Notes under the pieces: model-generated
Told to the model about the DNA's origin: nothing
The model's database searches: none
The model's input: only the letters and a program-made list of their open reading frames with translations
Position numbers and translations under genes: made by a program
Part shown: positions 8,201-10,205 of the stretch, piece by piece
How the letters are laid out: the number at the start of each line of letters is the position of its first letter
How positions within the stretch are numbered: the first letter of the stretch is position 1
DNA from: Spirogloea muscicola
Taxonomy: Eukaryota > Streptophyta > Zygnematophyceae > Spirogloeales > Spirogloeaceae
NCBI GenBank assembly: GCA_009602725.1
Contig: WELB01000009.1
Span: 539,092 to 549,296 of the forward strand
Reading direction: 5' to 3'
DNA: 10,205 bases

Positions 8201-10094
8201 GCCTGCGGCCGCCAGCGCCACAGCTTCCTTGATGCCGTCATCATCCCAGTATTCACCTGACAGGTGAGCAGCGCCAATGCTCGAGCCAGCCTCGTCGATT
8301 TCTGCATCGCTGGTCGTGCTCGTGCGGCCGCCCTTCCAGTGCTCCCGCACGAATGCGTGCACGCTCAGCACCTCGGAAATTTCCGCCATCCAGCAGTCAC
8401 GCAGCTGGTGGCTTGTGTACTCAACGAAGTCGATCACCCATGGCTTGTCCCTGCAAGAAAGGAGAAGGTGGATTGAGCATATGAATTGTGGCTCACCAAT
8501 CACTGTCTATGTTCCAAAACCATGCAGTGACAGAAGAGACACAGAGGTTGGAAGCTGAAGGGCAGCAGGAGAATTGGGCCGCGGGTGATCAAGAGTTGAA
8601 GGAGAAGTGAGGAAGGGAGGTGAGGGGGAGAGGGACACAGGGACAGAGAGAGAGAGAGAGGAGGGGAGAGGGTGGAAAGAGGGGGAGAGGGAGGGGGGGG
8701 CTGGGCGACTCACAACTCGTTGGAGGTTATTGCAATGGCGCGATCAAAGATCTGCGTGCCCAGTGGCCCCGACTTCTCCTTCTGCAGGTGCTGGTCAAGG
8801 CCAAGCACCAGGTCCACGCGAAGCGGCGCTGGTCTTGTGATCAGCCAGTCCGCCTGCAGCGCGAAACAGGCGCTGTCAGGCGACTCACGAGGCATCCACG
8901 AGGAAAGAAAAACCACCACACAGCAGTCCCGCTTTTCAGCTCTTTTTCCTAAAGCTCTGCCTTTGACTTACTTCTATTTACAATTGATGCAACAAGACAT
9001 TGATAATTTGCACTTCACAATGAGCTTAATAAGTTTGATATGTGCGATTCCAAGGACAACTGCCTGAGTTGTGAACCTGGAAGTAGAGTGCACGATTGGT
9101 AAGGACGAGGTGGCCATGCACGCCCGTCTCAGCAGTGTCACGAGCGAGCGAGGCACCGCCGCGGCTGAGCACATACTCCCCAGGCGCCAGCTTCAACGCC
9201 TGCGCCTCGGAGTCCGTTTCTGTGGCGTGCGCCTTGTACAAGCTGGAGCAAACATACGACCGGCAGATGTCAAGTAAACTTCGCAGGCAAACACTTTTGT
9301 AGCAAAGCAGCAACATCCACAGGCGGCGCAGCAATGGCTTTGGCTGCCTTGGCTGTCTTCTGCAGCCGCCCTGTAGTACCTGTCGAGCGCAAGGAGGTAG
9401 CGGTCCCAGATCTCGAACGGCAGCTCCGAACGGCCACGGCTGAGAGTGTCAAACAGCGCCGCGACGGTGACGCGGCCGAGGGCGCCGGATGGCAGCAGTG
9501 CCGGCGCCAGTCGTAGGAACGCGTCCTGGGGCGCCGTCCGTGTCACCTGCGCTACCGAGCGAGCCCAGTACGGCCCTAGGATGAGCCGGCTGACCTTGCT
9601 TTGCATTACTAACCCACATCACAATTGTTGGCAGTCCCACGATCACAAACCAGCATCCATGCACGCCCCGCAAGAAGGGAATTTGGGTTTGGAGGGCGCA
9701 CTGACCACGGAGTAAAGGATGGCGCGCTCGGTGGCGGCCGGCAGCGCGGCCTGCCACGCCTGCATGAGGCCGAACGAGAGCCGCCGGAATGCCGCATCCT
9801 GCACCAAGAGCCACAGCCCCGCCGCCGCACGGCATCACCATCAGGCCGCCATGGCCCTCGACTGCGCATCCTGGCAGAACCCCTGTCTTGCGCCTCCGCT
9901 TCCGGCAGGCCAGCGCAAAGGATTGGAATTGAACCTTGATCTTAGCGCGGATGCCGATAGGCCCGAGGGTGGCGAAGGCGCGGAAGACGGCGAACTCCAG
10001 CAGATTGCGGCGCGCGCCGGCGCCGTGCTGCAGGCCCGGCGACGCGCGCTTCCGGAACTCGGCCTCGAGCTCCAGGCCAGTGACGCCCGCCAGC
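5210..10094 (-). CDS. DUF639 family membrane protein, 11 exons, N-terminus incomplete
   Basis: Function is unknown; DUF639 proteins occur in plants and green algae. Exons, 5' to 3': 10094-9935, 9798-9706, 9594-9380, 9242-9077, 8853-8714, 8450-7125, 6902-6815, 6615-6503, 6299-6053, 5840-5688, 5479-5210. All are GT-AG and all phases agree: 989 codons plus stop, numbered from the first complete codon. Family blocks run in order: FRRLSFGLMQAW (57-68), LPFEIWDRYLLALDS (142-156), GHLVLTNRALYF (199-210, GRAM-like in look), GPLGTQIFDRAI (240-251), CWMAEISEVLSVHAF (277-291), IPTNVQLLGDLLSPII (721-736). Hydrophobic segments lie at about 748-766, 773-790 and 854-888, then WWNSIPVAPV (908-917) and a charged tail. 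The product is probably an integral membrane protein of roughly 1000 residues, longer than typical land-plant members because of residues 410-660. The true start is not resolved. Family assignment is from recalled motifs, not a search. Confidence 0.88.
5688..6615 (-). other. Membrane-spanning C-terminal region of the DUF639 protein
   Basis: Exons 6615-6503, 6299-6053 and 5840-5688 encode hydrophobic runs. The first follows WERPLAS (SVVCLFALLTCIH). The second, NLIPILLLGIVFLMILL, begins six residues after the junction of exons 8 and 9. After a cytosolic-looking helix (AVSQLIMLKEALDTVEHILQ), a long run spans VIIVFTAVALFLLLVPIRV and SACLVFLFTANL, probably a hairpin of two helices. Pairs of helices followed by a WW-x-SIP-x-APV block are the usual end of DUF639 proteins as I recall them. 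Topology was not computed. Confidence 0.65.
6989..7026 (+). repeat. Imperfect TTTTGC tandem repeat inside a DUF639 intron
   Basis: Five to six imperfect copies of a T-rich TTTGC(T) unit lie in the middle of the 222-nt intron 6903-7124. On the transcribed sense (minus) strand the tract is A-rich (AAAAGC units). It looks like simple-sequence expansion. Confidence 0.7.
7244..7996 (-). other. Low-complexity Ala/Pro/Glu-rich insertion in the DUF639 protein
   Basis: Residues about 410-660 of the DUF639 product lie inside the single large exon 8450-7125 without interruption. The segment opens with a charged stretch (GREDRRDKAEREQRRLKDW), passes through Ala/Ser/Glu-rich sequence and a proline cluster (RPPTPPPQPTEPVAPIPVG), and returns to ordered-looking sequence near ALFRGAREDDEFFVVAKELE. 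Composition suggests intrinsic disorder. It separates the motif block around 277-291 from the IPTN block at 721. The antisense strand is also open here, which I take as a composition effect. Confidence 0.7.
8598..8700 (+). repeat. Polypurine tract with (GA)n and G-runs in a DUF639 intron
   Basis: About 100 bases are almost all purine on the plus strand, including an uninterrupted (GA)n stretch near 8645-8664 and several runs of three to eight G between 8662 and 8700. It begins 13 bp inside the 5' end of the 263-nt intron 8451-8713, so the pre-mRNA carries a long C/U-rich tract right after the donor. The plus strand fits a loose G-quadruplex pattern, and the duplex fits a triplex-forming mirror tract. 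Confidence 0.8.
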
Positions 10095-10205
10095 CTGCGA
10101 CGCCGCGAGCGCAGGCGAGCGCGAGCTCAGCGCCAGAAAGAGCGGAGCTCGGCGGGCCCTGCGCGGCGGAGGCGGCGGCGCCGGCGGCGGCGGCGGCGGC
10201 CTCCC
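10095..10205 (-). other. Uncertain DUF639 5' end: intron end or frame-disrupted N-terminal exon
   Basis: The exon reading LAGVTGLELEAEF can begin after the acceptor TCGCAG at 10095-10100; an in-frame TGA at 10129-10127 prevents simple extension. A different frame is open from the edge: an Ala run, then PPSSALSGAELALACARGVA, which looks like the block that precedes this region in DUF639 proteins. No GT donor joins the two. Either an intron began outside the window, or one base was lost in the GC-rich end sequence. Confidence 0.4.
10159..10205. repeat. GGC/GCC trinucleotide repeat at right edge
   Basis: The last 47 bases are nearly pure GGC triplets on the plus strand. Read on the minus strand they form an Ala run in a frame that continues to SSALSGAELALACARGVA. 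That stretch resembles an N-terminal block expected just before the DUF639 exon at 10094, but it is in a different frame from that exon. Confidence 0.7.

Noticed and set aside
7488-8267. Plus-strand frame of 259 codons
   Set aside because: It is antisense to the large DUF639 exon. GC-rich codon structure opens the opposite strand; its Ala/Ser/Arg-rich translation shows no motif.
1-10205. Mobile elements, CRISPR arrays, tRNA or rRNA genes
   Set aside because: No transposase motifs, terminal repeats with target duplications, regularly spaced repeats, or RNA gene signatures were seen. The terminal GCC inverted match is simple sequence and not a transposon end.

Overview
The window is eukaryotic nuclear DNA, most likely from a green alga, with a trebouxiophyte-type genome as the best guess. 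The evidence is many short GT-AG introns (about 110-320 nt), GC-rich exons set in more AT-balanced introns, a protein of the green-lineage family DUF639, and a plant-type ER protein ending in HDEL. No bacterial operon, mobile element, CRISPR array, tRNA or rRNA was seen. Both ends run into GCC/GGC trinucleotide repeats, so the window may be a complete small contig that stopped in repeats.

Two split genes fill most of the window, both on the minus strand. The upstream one (10094 down to 5210) encodes a DUF639 membrane protein. I placed eleven exons by hand. All ten junctions agree in phase and give one open frame of 989 codons plus a stop. The N-terminus is cut off or obscured at the right edge. 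A disordered Ala/Pro/Glu-rich stretch of about 250 residues sits inside the 1326-bp exon. The membrane segments and the WW-x-SIP-x-APV block near the C-terminus are intact.

The second gene (4499 down to 1364) encodes the C-terminal part of the glucosidase II beta subunit, the lectin-like partner of the ER N-glycan-trimming glucosidase. I placed eleven exons, again with all phases agreeing, giving 408 codons plus a stop. They cover an acidic hinge, a coiled coil, a complete MRH domain with its Gln-Arg-Glu-Tyr sugar-binding set and six cysteines, and a terminal HDEL. The N-terminal half (signal peptide and LDL-receptor-like cysteine modules) is not found in the roughly 700 bp separating the two genes or anywhere else in the window. 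Either the gene is damaged, or the assembly has lost or misjoined a segment there.

The left kilobase holds the glucosidase 3' UTR with a TGTAA poly(A) signal near 810, an intergenic stretch, and a possible first exon of a third minus-strand gene that leaves the window on the left. The two main genes are not known to act together. I found no evidence of a new multi-gene system. The points most worth checking are the truncated glucosidase gene, the enlarged DUF639 protein, and the repeat-bounded ends.
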